Source: Oscillospiraceae bacterium (lineage in GTDB: Bacteria; Bacillota; Clostridia; Oscillospirales; Ruminococcaceae). Taken from it: a stretch of DNA of 47,254 nucleotides. Below are positions 40,848 to 47,254 of the stretch, piece by piece. The position numbers were made by a program, and so were the translations under genes. The stretch covers positions 1-47,254 of the forward strand of contig JAFUAD010000064.1 in assembly GCA_017460835.1 (NCBI GenBank). Direction: 5' to 3'. Each line of letters begins with the position of its first letter. Position 1 is the stretch's first letter. Under the pieces are notes generated by a model, which ran no database searches, was not told the origin of the DNA, and worked only from the letters and a program-made list of their open reading frames with translations.

Positions 40848-41754
40848 TGATTTTTCCTCCCTTTTCGATCATTTCGGTGTAGCGGTCTTCGAGTGTGAAC
40901 GGGCGGTATTTCATATACCGCATATCGTAATTGCCGATCTCGCGGAACAGCCCGCTGACGGACTGCTCCGGAATCTCAACGTCCATGTGCAGATGCGCAG
41001 GATTTGCGCGGGCGATGCGGAAAGCGGTCGCAGCGGCAAAGCTGTCGAAGTCGTCCTGCGTTTTGAAGCCGAGCCGGTAGCGCTGCGGCAGCGTCTCCGT
41101 CATGCTGTGCATGTCCGCAAGGTCGATCTGCCTGCCGTTTTCGATAAAGAGAACGCGGTCGGCGGTATCGTCGAGCTCCTTGAAAATGTGCGTGGACATC
41201 AGAACCGTTGTGCCGCGCGCTTTTTCCTCCAGAATCAGCTCGATCAGCGCATCCCGCATGAGCGGGTCAAGGCCGGTGCTCGGCTCATCGAGCAGCAGCA
41301 CCTCCGGGCGGGACATGAATGCCGCAACCAGTGCGGTTTTCTGCTTCATGCCCTTGCTCATGCGCCGGAGCGAGGCGTCGGTATCGAGCTTAAAGAGATT
41401 GACCAGTCTGCTGATATATTCGCGGTCCTTGAGCCCCATGAACTCCGCCTGAATCTTCAGGAAGCTCGTGCCGGTGCCGACGTCGGGGAAGTCGATCTCG
41501 CCGGGCACATAGCCGACATGCTGCATGATTTCCCTTGCATGCTTCCGGCAGTCGAGCCCCATGATGCCGCAGCTCCCGCTGTCGGGATTCAGAAAGCCCA
41601 TCAGGTGCCGGAGCGTTGTGGTCTTGCCGGAGCCGTTTGTACCGACGATTCCGAAGACCTCGCCGCGCTTCACGGAAAAATCGAAGCCGAAGATGCCCCT
41701 GCCGTTTCCGTAATCCTTTGTCAGCCCGCTGACCTTGATGATCTCATCAGGCAT
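40840..41754 (-). CDS. ABC transporter ATP-binding protein (second)
   Basis: 304 residues. Walker A G-T-N-G-S-G-K-T-T (about 38-46), signature M-S-K-G-M-K-Q-K (degenerate from LSGGQ), Walker B L-L-L-D-E-P-S-T-G-L-D-P and switch His in S-T-H-I-F. The ~85-residue C-terminal extension is typical of ABC-2 exporter ATPases. It overlaps both neighbours by 8 bp. About equally long and clearly homologous to the first ATPase, so the pair may form a heterodimer or have arisen by duplication. Start ATG 41754 follows GGAGG. Confidence 0.9.
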   Translation of the reverse strand: MPDEIIKVSGLTKDYGNGRGIFGFDFSVKRGEVFGIVGTNGSGKTTTLRHLMGFLNPDSGSCGIMGLDCRKHAREIMQHVGYVPGEIDFPDVGTGTSFLKIQAEFMGLKDREYISRLVNLFKLDTDASLRRMSKGMKQKTALVAAFMSRPEVLLLDEPSTGLDPLMRDALIELILEEKARGTTVLMSTHIFKELDDTADRVLFIENGRQIDLADMHSMTETLPQRYRLGFKTQDDFDSFAAATAFRIARANPAHLHMDVEIPEQSVSGLFREIGNYDMRYMKYRPFTLEDRYTEMIEKGGKISA

Positions 41755-42664
41755 ATCCCACACCTCCGAATGTCCGGTCGTTCTTGTAAAAATGCATGAA
41801 GTACTCCTCCAGCGTGACGGAATGCTCCGCGAAGGATTTGATCCGGAACCGCTTGATCGCGGCAATGAACCGGTTGATATCGCGGTCATCGACGACCACT
41901 GCGCATTTAAGGCTGCTGCGGTCGCGGAGCTGAAAGTCCAGCTCCGATCTGCCGAACTCTGTGAACGACTCCGCATCGTCGAATTCCACGGTCATGATGT
42001 TGTGCAGCCCGTGTCTTGCCTCCGCCGCCGTGACCGTCGAGACCAGCCTGCCGTCCTTGATGATCGCGATTCTGTCGCAGAGCGCCTCGACCTCGCTGAA
42101 AATGTGGCTGGAGAGCAGGATCGTCTTGCCGCGCTCCTTTTCCTCGCGGATGAACCCGATGAACTCCTCCTGCATGACCGGGTCAAGGCCGCTGGTCGGT
42201 TCATCGAGCAGCAGGATGTCCGGGTCGTTCATGAACGCCGTTACGACTGCGAGCTTGCGCTTTTCGCCGATGCTCATGCGCTTCACCGGCCCCGAGGGGT
42301 CGAGCTGGAAGCGGTCGAGCAGGTATCTGACGCGCGCATCGCTGCGGCTTTTTTTCATGCCCTGCATCATTTTGATGAACTGCTCACCGCTGAGTCCCTC
42401 CGGGAGCGCGACCTCGCCGGGAAGATACCCGACGGCCTCCATGACCCTGCTGTACTGCTTTGTGCAGCTCATGCCGTTGATCTCGGCGGTTCCGCTCTGC
42501 GGCTTCGAGAAGCCCATCAGATGCCGCATCGTCGTGGATTTCCCTGCGCCGTTCGGCCCTAAGAATCCGAGCGTTTCGCCGTCCTTTACCGTAAAGCTGA
42601 CATCGAACACCCCGCGGCCGTGGCCGTAATCGTGTGTCAGTCCGCTGACCTTGATCTCACTCAT
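41747..42664 (-). CDS. ABC transporter ATP-binding protein (first)
   Basis: 305 residues. Walker A G-P-N-G-A-G-K-S-T, signature M-S-I-G-E-K-R-K, Walker B L-L-L-D-E-P-T-S-G-L-D-P and switch S-S-H-I-F. The N-terminus V-S-G-L-T-H-D-Y-G-H-G-R-G mirrors the second ATPase (V-S-G-L-T-K-D-Y-G-N-G-R-G). Start ATG 42664 follows AAAGGAGG. It is first in a three-gene operon (ATPase-ATPase-permease) with 8-bp overlaps. A TATAAT -10 lies at 42706-42701 with a poor -35, overlapped by 11-bp repeats that suggest activation by the divergent response regulator. Confidence 0.9.
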   Translation of the reverse strand: MSEIKVSGLTHDYGHGRGVFDVSFTVKDGETLGFLGPNGAGKSTTMRHLMGFSKPQSGTAEINGMSCTKQYSRVMEAVGYLPGEVALPEGLSGEQFIKMMQGMKKSRSDARVRYLLDRFQLDPSGPVKRMSIGEKRKLAVVTAFMNDPDILLLDEPTSGLDPVMQEEFIGFIREEKERGKTILLSSHIFSEVEALCDRIAIIKDGRLVSTVTAAEARHGLHNIMTVEFDDAESFTEFGRSELDFQLRDRSSLKCAVVVDDRDINRFIAAIKRFRIKSFAEHSVTLEEYFMHFYKNDRTFGGVGYA

Positions 42665-42700
42665 GTTCGTGACCTCCTTTTGTGTTCCTGTGATGGTTGT

Positions 42701-42752
42701 ATTATAGCGCGCTGTTGTTTGCGAGTTGTTTGCGAAATGTTTGAGAATTGTT
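42701..42752 (-). promoter_or_regulatory. ABC operon promoter with 11-bp phased direct repeats
   Basis: Minus-strand TATAAT at 42706-42701 has no good -35. Upstream, on the plus strand, GTTTGCGA (42717-42724), GTTTGCGA (42728-42735), GTTTGAGA (42739-42746) and a partial GTT (42750-42752) recur every 11 bp, one helical turn, the spacing used by OmpR/PhoB-family regulators. The first two units cover the expected -35 position. Confidence 0.65.
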
Positions 42753-42768
42753 AAAACGCAAAAACCGA

Positions 42769-42797
42769 TTGCAATTGTGCTTGCGGCATGATATAAT
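42769..42797 (+). promoter_or_regulatory. Sigma-A promoter of the two-component operon
   Basis: TTGCAA (42769-42774), 17 bp, TATAAT (42792-42797). The inverted-repeat element begins at the last base of the -10, so transcription starts inside it. Confidence 0.8.
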
Positions 42798-42875
42798 ATA
42801 GGTAACACCGCACAGAGCTGGTGGTGCAGATGTGCCGCCAAGCCGTCAGGCGGGCTTTGTGCGGTGTTGCCTATA
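42797..42875 (+). repeat. Short MITE-like inverted-repeat element, copy 1
   Basis: 79 bp with 22-bp imperfect terminal inverted repeats (TATAGGTAACACCGCACA at left, its complement at 42854-42875, two mismatches) and an inner CCGCC/GGCGG hairpin. Same family as 47097-47254. It lies between the -10 and the ribosome binding site of the response-regulator gene, so its RNA hairpin heads that transcript. Confidence 0.82.
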
Positions 42876-42902
42876 GGTATCACAGCAAGGGAGGCGCCCG
42901 TT

Positions 42903-43574
42903 ATGGTGAAAATACTGGTGGTTGAGGATGAAAAGGAGCTGAATGAGACGGTCTGCAAATTCCTGAATCTCAACGGCTTTGAGGCCGTCGGCGCCCTGAG
43001 CGCGGCCGAGGGCTACGATGCAATGTACGGAACGGATTTTGACCTCATCATCTCGGATATCATGATGCCGCGGATCGACGGCTTTGCGTTTGCGGAGACC
43101 GTCCGCGGGCTGAATCAGGAGATTCCGATTCTGTTTATGACCGCGAAGGACGACATGCGCTCAAAGGAGCGCGGCTATCAGCTCGGCATCGACGATTATC
43201 TGGTCAAGCCCGTCAATCTCGATGAGCTGCTGCTGAAGCTCGGGGCGATCATGCGCAGGGCGAAGATCAGCAGCAGCAAGCAGCTTACGGTCGGGAAGCT
43301 CACGATGAACGAGGACGAGCAGAGCTGCGTCTATGACGGCGAGGAGATCGCCCTGACCGTGCGCGAATTCAATCTGCTCTATAAGCTGCTGTCCAATCCC
43401 CGCAAGACCTTCACCCGCTCGCAGCTCATGAACGAGTTCTGGGATATCGAGGCGACCTCCGGGCTGCGCTCGGTCGATGTGTATATGCGGAAGCTGCGCG
43501 AGAAATTTGAGGGCTGCGATGATTTTGAGATCGTCACGGTTCACGGGCTCGGCTACAAGGCGGTGCTGAAGTGA
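42903..43574 (+). CDS. OmpR-family response regulator
   Basis: 223 residues. Receiver domain with acidic pocket E8-D9, phospho-acceptor D52 in I-S-D-I-M-M-P, Thr in M-T-A-K, and Lys in V-K-P-V-N. C-terminal winged helix from about 130, with S-V-D-V-Y-M-R-K-L-R-E-K and the end V-H-G-L-G-Y-K. It is phosphorylated by the kinase encoded next (GTGA overlap) and probably acts on the divergent ABC operon through the 11-bp repeats. Start ATG 42903 follows AAGGGAGG, 11 bp after the inverted-repeat element. Confidence 0.95.
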   Translation: MVKILVVEDEKELNETVCKFLNLNGFEAVGALSAAEGYDAMYGTDFDLIISDIMMPRIDGFAFAETVRGLNQEIPILFMTAKDDMRSKERGYQLGIDDYLVKPVNLDELLLKLGAIMRRAKISSSKQLTVGKLTMNEDEQSCVYDGEEIALTVREFNLLYKLLSNPRKTFTRSQLMNEFWDIEATSGLRSVDVYMRKLREKFEGCDDFEIVTVHGLGYKAVLK

Positions 43575-44635
43575 ACGGGAAATGGCGCAGCAGACTGCTG
43601 AATCTGCTGGAATATCTCGGCATTCTGTTCTTTATCTCATTTGTGCTGACGGCGTCGTTCGTGCTGTTCTTCCAGTGGGTCGAAATTCCGGAGAAAACGA
43701 TCCGGCAGAGCGCGGTCATCACTTTCTGCAATGCGATGTTCATTGCGTTCCTCGTCTGGCTGATCGACAGGCTGCGCAAGCGCTTTTCGGTAGACCGCCC
43801 TGTCCGGCGCATCTCCGAGGGGCTCGAACGGCTCTGCCGGGGCGATTTCTCCGCGCGCATCAAGCCGTTTTCCGATCCGCTCGGCAACAACCGGTACAAT
43901 ATCATCATCGCGCAGATCAATAAAATGGCGGATGAGCTCTCCGGCGTCGAGACGCTTCGCACCGATTTCGTATCGAATGTGTCGCATGAGATGAAAACGC
44001 CGCTTGCGGTGATTCAGAATTATGCCGCACTGCTGCGCGCACCGAACCTACCGGACACCGACCGGATCGCCTATGCGGAATCGGTGACGGACGCGACGAA
44101 GCGCCTCGCCGCGCTGATTACCAATATCTTAAAGCTCAATAAGCTCGAAAACCAGCAGATTTTCCCGGAGGCGCAGCAGTATAACCTGAGCGAGCAGGTC
44201 TGCGCGTGCCTGCTGGAATTCGAGAGTGTATGGGAGAAAAAGGAGATTGAGATCGAAACCGATATCGACGAGGATGTGATTGTTACCGCAGACCCGGAGC
44301 TGCTGAGCCTCGTCTGGAGCAATCTGTTCTCGAATGCGCTCAAATTCACGGAAGCGGGCGGAACGGTCCGCGTCGCGGTGAAACGGCAGGGGAGCGGTGC
44401 CGCGGTCAGCGTGTCCGATACCGGCTGCGGCATCGACAGCGAGACCGGAAAGCATATCTTCGACAAATTCTATCAGGGCGACACCTCCCATGCCGCACGC
44501 GGAAACGGTCTGGGGCTCGCGCTGGTGAAGCGGATCATTGACATCACAGACGGCGAGATCGCGGTGCAGTCCGAGGTCGGAAAGGGCAGTACCTTTACCG
44601 TCACCGTAAAGGGCGCAGACGATGCGATGGCTTAA
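43571..44635 (+). CDS. Sensor histidine kinase
   Basis: 354 residues. Two membrane helices (about 14-34 and 47-65) with only a ~12-residue outer loop, so it lacks an extracellular sensor domain and probably senses within the membrane or through a transporter. HAMP-like segment 72-98, phospho-acceptor H139 in V-S-H-E-M-K-T-P-L, then the HATPase boxes N-L-F-S-N-A, D-T-G-C-G-I and G-N-G-L-G-L-A. GTG start overlaps the response regulator stop. Partner ABC operon lies divergently, a layout like BceRS/BceAB-type detoxification modules. Confidence 0.94.
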   Translation: MNGKWRSRLLNLLEYLGILFFISFVLTASFVLFFQWVEIPEKTIRQSAVITFCNAMFIAFLVWLIDRLRKRFSVDRPVRRISEGLERLCRGDFSARIKPFSDPLGNNRYNIIIAQINKMADELSGVETLRTDFVSNVSHEMKTPLAVIQNYAALLRAPNLPDTDRIAYAESVTDATKRLAALITNILKLNKLENQQIFPEAQQYNLSEQVCACLLEFESVWEKKEIEIETDIDEDVIVTADPELLSLVWSNLFSNALKFTEAGGTVRVAVKRQGSGAAVSVSDTGCGIDSETGKHIFDKFYQGDTSHAARGNGLGLALVKRIIDITDGEIAVQSEVGKGSTFTVTVKGADDAMA

Positions 44636-45569
44636 CGCGCTGCTCCGGCCGCCGGTTCGGGTCATTCTGATTACCGATCTCATCGCGGCGCCTGCTGTCA
44701 TTTTCGCGCTGAACAGGCTGGATTCGCAGCATCCGCTGGCACTTGCCGCCTACCTGCTCTCCGCCTATGCACTGACCGTGACGGTCATCAGCTTCAGACG
44801 GATCATCCGGCGGCTCCGCATCCTGCTTGCCGGCGACGAGCTCGCGGTTATCCGGAGCATCAAGGCGGAGATACGGAAGCACAAATACACCCGCCTCTAC
44901 CTCGAAAGCCGCGAATTCCGCGCCGAGGCAGGGCTCTATGCCGGCCTTGCGGTCAATCTGCTCTATGCCGCATTCAAGGGCGTGACCGGTGCGCTGGCCG
45001 GTTCGCCGTGGCTTGGGTCGATGGGGATTTACTATCTGTTTCTCGGCACGATCCGCTTTGCGCTGATGCGCGGAGTGCGCAGGGCGCCCGGCGGCAGCAC
45101 CGCCGCAGTCAAGCTGCATGAATACCGGGTGTACCGGCGCTGCGGCATCCGGATGCTCGGGCTCAATCTTGCAGTCGCGGGCATGGCTGTGCAGATGATC
45201 CGGCAGAACAAGGCGAACGATTATACGCGGGTGACGGTCATCATTACGGCGGCGTATACCTTTTACAGCTTCATTCTTTCGTTGTATAACGCGGTATCCT
45301 TCCGCAAACGGGACAACGCCATTCTTTCCGCCGCAAAGAATCTTGCACTGACCGGCGCCTGTATCTCGATGCTGTCGCTGCAAACATCCATGCTGCATGT
45401 ATTCGGGAGCGGTGAGGATCCCCGCTTCCGCAGAACGATGAATTCGGTCACGAGCGCCACAGTGATCGCGGCAGTGCTCTGCATTGCGATTGCCATGATC
45501 GTGACCGGAACCAAAAAATCCGCGTATTACCTGAGAAAATCAGAGGAGGAGAACCATGAGCGAGGATAA
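44622..45569 (+). CDS. Multi-pass membrane protein, unknown
   Basis: 315 residues with about seven or eight hydrophobic segments, e.g. V-I-L-I-T-D-L-I-A-A-P, L-A-A-Y-L-L-S-A-Y, a hydrophobic pair at about 125-150, and a last helix before K-K-S-A-Y-Y-L. A basic cytoplasmic loop follows helix 2. No family recognised. The ATG overlaps the kinase gene by 14 bp and its end overlaps the next gene, so it belongs to the two-component operon and may be a signalling or target partner. Confidence 0.75.
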   Translation: MRWLNALLRPPVRVILITDLIAAPAVIFALNRLDSQHPLALAAYLLSAYALTVTVISFRRIIRRLRILLAGDELAVIRSIKAEIRKHKYTRLYLESREFRAEAGLYAGLAVNLLYAAFKGVTGALAGSPWLGSMGIYYLFLGTIRFALMRGVRRAPGGSTAAVKLHEYRVYRRCGIRMLGLNLAVAGMAVQMIRQNKANDYTRVTVIITAAYTFYSFILSLYNAVSFRKRDNAILSAAKNLALTGACISMLSLQTSMLHVFGSGEDPRFRRTMNSVTSATVIAAVLCIAIAMIVTGTKKSAYYLRKSEEENHERG

Positions 45570-45930
45570 ATTCACATTCCGCTACGCGCCTGCGCGCATC
45601 AGCGAGGCGGACCGGATCGCCGAGAAATACCGCGGGACGGATACCGCGCCGGACAGCGATCTGGAGCGGCTGAAGCGCCTTGACCGGCAGGCGGAGCGCC
45701 CCGGCACCTTCGCGGGCATCGCAGTCGGTCTGATCGGCGTGCTGATTCTCGGAACCGGGCTGAGCCTCGTGCTGAGCTTTCATCATCTGATTGCCGGGCT
45801 TCTTGTCGGGGTCATCGGGCTGGTGATCGCCGGCATCGCAACACCGGTCAGCAAAGCGGTGACAAAGCGCAGCCGATTGCGCTACCGGGATGAAATCCTC
45901 GCGCTCCACGAGAAAATCAAAAACGGCTGA
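45556..45930 (+). CDS. Small two-helix membrane protein
   Basis: 124 residues: a charged N-terminal half (about 1-50), two adjacent membrane helices (about 53-75 and 77-95, Gly/Leu/Ile/Val-rich), then a basic helical C-terminus. Both ends are probably cytoplasmic. No family recognised. It overlaps the previous gene by 14 bp and ends the two-component operon before the terminator at 45955. Confidence 0.75.
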   Translation: MSEDKFTFRYAPARISEADRIAEKYRGTDTAPDSDLERLKRLDRQAERPGTFAGIAVGLIGVLILGTGLSLVLSFHHLIAGLLVGVIGLVIAGIATPVSKAVTKRSRLRYRDEILALHEKIKNG

Positions 45931-45954
45931 CCGCGTATTACAGGGGAATATGAA

Positions 45955-45995
45955 AAGCCAAGCGAATGCAGGAAAACCGTGCATTCGCTTAGCTT
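45955..45995. terminator. Bidirectional terminator between the two-component operon and the MBL gene
   Basis: Fifteen-pair hairpin with one mismatch (AAGC-C-AAGCGAATGCA / TGCATTCGCTT-A-GCTT). T-rich on both exits (TTATTG plus strand, TTTTC minus strand). Confidence 0.88.
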
Positions 45996-47075
45996 TTATT
46001 GATATTCTCTCCACCATCTTATCTGGTGCATCGCTGCTTCCTCGACGGAAACGGTTTCGCACAGATACGGCGTCAGTGTCATGAGCCCGCAGGCCTCTGC
46101 CGCGCGGACAAACCGCTCCGGCGGGTCATCCCATGCGTGATCTGACAGCACAAATGCGCCCCAGTGTACCGGCATGGCGCATTTCGCCCCCAGAATCTCC
46201 GCAGCCTTTACGGATTCCTCCGGGAACAGATGCCCGAAATGCCAGCGGCGGTTATACTGCCCGCACTCCATCAGCGCAAGCTCCATTTTGCCGAAGCGCC
46301 GCCGGATTTCGGCGAAATGCCCGCCGAAGCCGCCGTCTCCGCTGACGAAAATCTGCCGCCGCCCCAAGCGCAGAACATAGCCGCACCACTGTGTCCGGTT
46401 CTGGTCGATCAGGCGCCTGCCGGAAAAATGCCGCGTCGGGCAGCAGGCGATCTGCACGCCGCCGAGCGTACACTCCTCCCACCACGCCATTCTGCAAATC
46501 TTCTCCGGCGCGATTCCCCAGCGCAGCAGATGCGTTTCCGTGCCGAGCGGTACGACATAATGCCGCACCTTGCTGTCCAGCGCCCGGATCGTCTGCGGGT
46601 CGAGGTGATCGTGATGATCGTGGGTGAGCAGCAGAATTTCGATCTCCGGCAGCTCATGCGGCTGCACAGAGGGATGCGAAAAGCGCTTCGGGCCGAGCCA
46701 TTGCAGCGGAAAGCAGCGTTCGCTGAACATCGGGTCGATCAGCACATTTTTGCCGCCTGCCTGAAGCAATACGCCCGAGTGCCCGAACCATGTGACGCGC
46801 AGGCCGTCGTTTTCGCGGAAATCAGGCTGTGATACGGGCAGCGCATCGCGCGGGACGGTGCGCTTTTCGGAGACACGGATATCCTTGCATCCGGAATCGA
46901 GCTCCCATTTTTCCGGATACCGGAACTGTTTTCCGTCAAATTGCGGATTCCGGCGGCGGTAGGCCGCGCGGTCGCTGCGCGAGGGCATCCCGCCGAATGC
47001 CGGATACCACCGCAGAAACGCGAAGATTCCGGCAAATGCCGCAGCAGCGGTGAGGATTGTTTTGTTCGCGGACAT
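45996..47075 (-). CDS. MBL-fold metallohydrolase (UlaG/NAPE-PLD-like)
   Basis: 359 residues. N-terminal hydrophobic segment (about 6-24, signal anchor), then a metallo-beta-lactamase fold with W-F-G-H-S, the zinc motif T-H-D-H-H-D-H-L-D, a later C-x-T-R-H-F-S-G, and M-P-V-H-W-G-A-F near the end. The W-F-G-H-S start and M-P-V-H-W block match the UlaG/NAPE-PLD-like (RomA) subgroup, whose substrates include lipids and lactones; the true substrate is unknown. Start ATG 47075 follows AAGGGGGC. Its leader contains the inverted-repeat element from 47097. Single gene, ending in a shared terminator. Confidence 0.88.
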   Translation of the reverse strand: MSANKTILTAAAAFAGIFAFLRWYPAFGGMPSRSDRAAYRRRNPQFDGKQFRYPEKWELDSGCKDIRVSEKRTVPRDALPVSQPDFRENDGLRVTWFGHSGVLLQAGGKNVLIDPMFSERCFPLQWLGPKRFSHPSVQPHELPEIEILLLTHDHHDHLDPQTIRALDSKVRHYVVPLGTETHLLRWGIAPEKICRMAWWEECTLGGVQIACCPTRHFSGRRLIDQNRTQWCGYVLRLGRRQIFVSGDGGFGGHFAEIRRRFGKMELALMECGQYNRRWHFGHLFPEESVKAAEILGAKCAMPVHWGAFVLSDHAWDDPPERFVRAAEACGLMTLTPYLCETVSVEEAAMHQIRWWREYQ

Positions 47076-47096
47076 AAATCAGCCCCCTTTTTTGTT

Positions 47097-47254
47097 TAGG
47101 TAACACCGCACAAAGCTGGTGGTGCAGATGCGCAGTCAGATCTTTCGTCAGATTGTATGAAAACGACGCCGCTGGGCTGTCGCCCAGCAAGGAGTTTTCA
47201 TGCAAGATGACGGAAAAGCTGCAAGCAGATGCGCCGCCAAGCCGTCAGGCGGGC
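47097..47254 (+). repeat. MITE-like inverted-repeat element, copy 2 (long form, truncated by the window)
   Basis: Starts TAGGTAACACCGCACAAAGC like copy 1 and ends with the same inner CCGCC/GGCGG hairpin at the window edge. The right terminal repeat should lie just outside. A 101-bp block (47131-47231) absent from copy 1 is flanked by GCAGATGCG direct repeats (47124-47132 and 47225-47233). That block is itself an imperfect hairpin (TATGAAAAC/GTTTTCATG arms and GCTGGGC/GCCCAGC core). Confidence 0.78.

Noticed and set aside
40840-42664. Two ATPases as a recent tandem duplication or assembly artefact
   Set aside because: They share architecture but differ throughout in sequence (Walker A G-P-N-G-A-G versus G-T-N-G-S-G), so they are established separate genes.
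42717-42752. Short CRISPR-like array
   Set aside because: Units are only 8 bp at 11-bp period, without unique spacers or cas genes; phased regulator sites explain them better.

Overview
The window looks like chromosomal DNA of a Gram-positive, low-G+C-lineage (Firmicutes/Clostridia) bacterium with an unusually GC-rich genome, most like the Oscillospiraceae/Ruminococcaceae. The basis is SpoVG, a split two-subunit transketolase, the DUF512-der-plsY-gpsA cluster, the zapA-U32 pair, dense same-strand operons with AGGAGG-type ribosome binding sites, and sigma-A promoters that often match TTGACA-17 bp-TATAAT exactly. No phage, insertion sequence or CRISPR array is visible. Species cannot be named from the sequence alone.

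Layout. 1-940: a partial minus-strand gene with its own promoter, a Sel1-repeat fragment, and a tRNA operon (Gly-Arg-His) with promoter and terminator. 941-6000: a degenerate GGDEF protein, a ~200-bp multi-hairpin repeat, a membrane HTH regulator, a YfcE-like phosphodiesterase, and an ECF-type sigma factor with its probable anti-sigma partner. 6100-10130: DD-carboxypeptidase, pgi, a small P-loop protein, yceD-rpmF. 10190-14880: a tRNA-Leu-like sequence, then DUF512-der-plsY-gpsA. 14968-18573 (minus): tautomerase, a MurL-like epimerase, split transketolase. 18630-22900: TerB-like protein, YfhO-like membrane protein with an acidic tail plus a NUDIX hydrolase, and the second copy of the multi-hairpin repeat. 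22954-30395: spoVG (minus), then murC-lexA-zapA-U32-membrane protein-esterase.

30448-37965 is the most unusual part. It is a seven-gene operon led by a perfect sigma-A promoter: membrane-anchored transglutaminase-like protein, Asp/Glu-racemase family enzyme, DltA-like adenylation enzyme, acyl carrier protein, MBOAT O-acyltransferase, DltD-like SGNH protein and lipoprotein. It has the logic of teichoic-acid D-alanylation, but the D-Ala gate residue of DltA is not conserved, the SGNH nucleophile is Cys instead of Ser, and a racemase is built in. I read it as a candidate variant aminoacylation system for a surface polymer, with unknown amino acid and acceptor.

37980-47254: a BspA-type leucine-rich repeat protein, a visibly AT-rich HTH/secreted-protein cassette bounded by two terminators with the same stem, a two-ATPase/one-permease ABC exporter divergent from an OmpR-type two-component system (with 11-bp phased repeats between them), two further membrane proteins, and an MBL-fold hydrolase. 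Two members of a small inverted-repeat (MITE-like) family sit in gene leaders at 42797 and 47097; the second runs off the end of the window.
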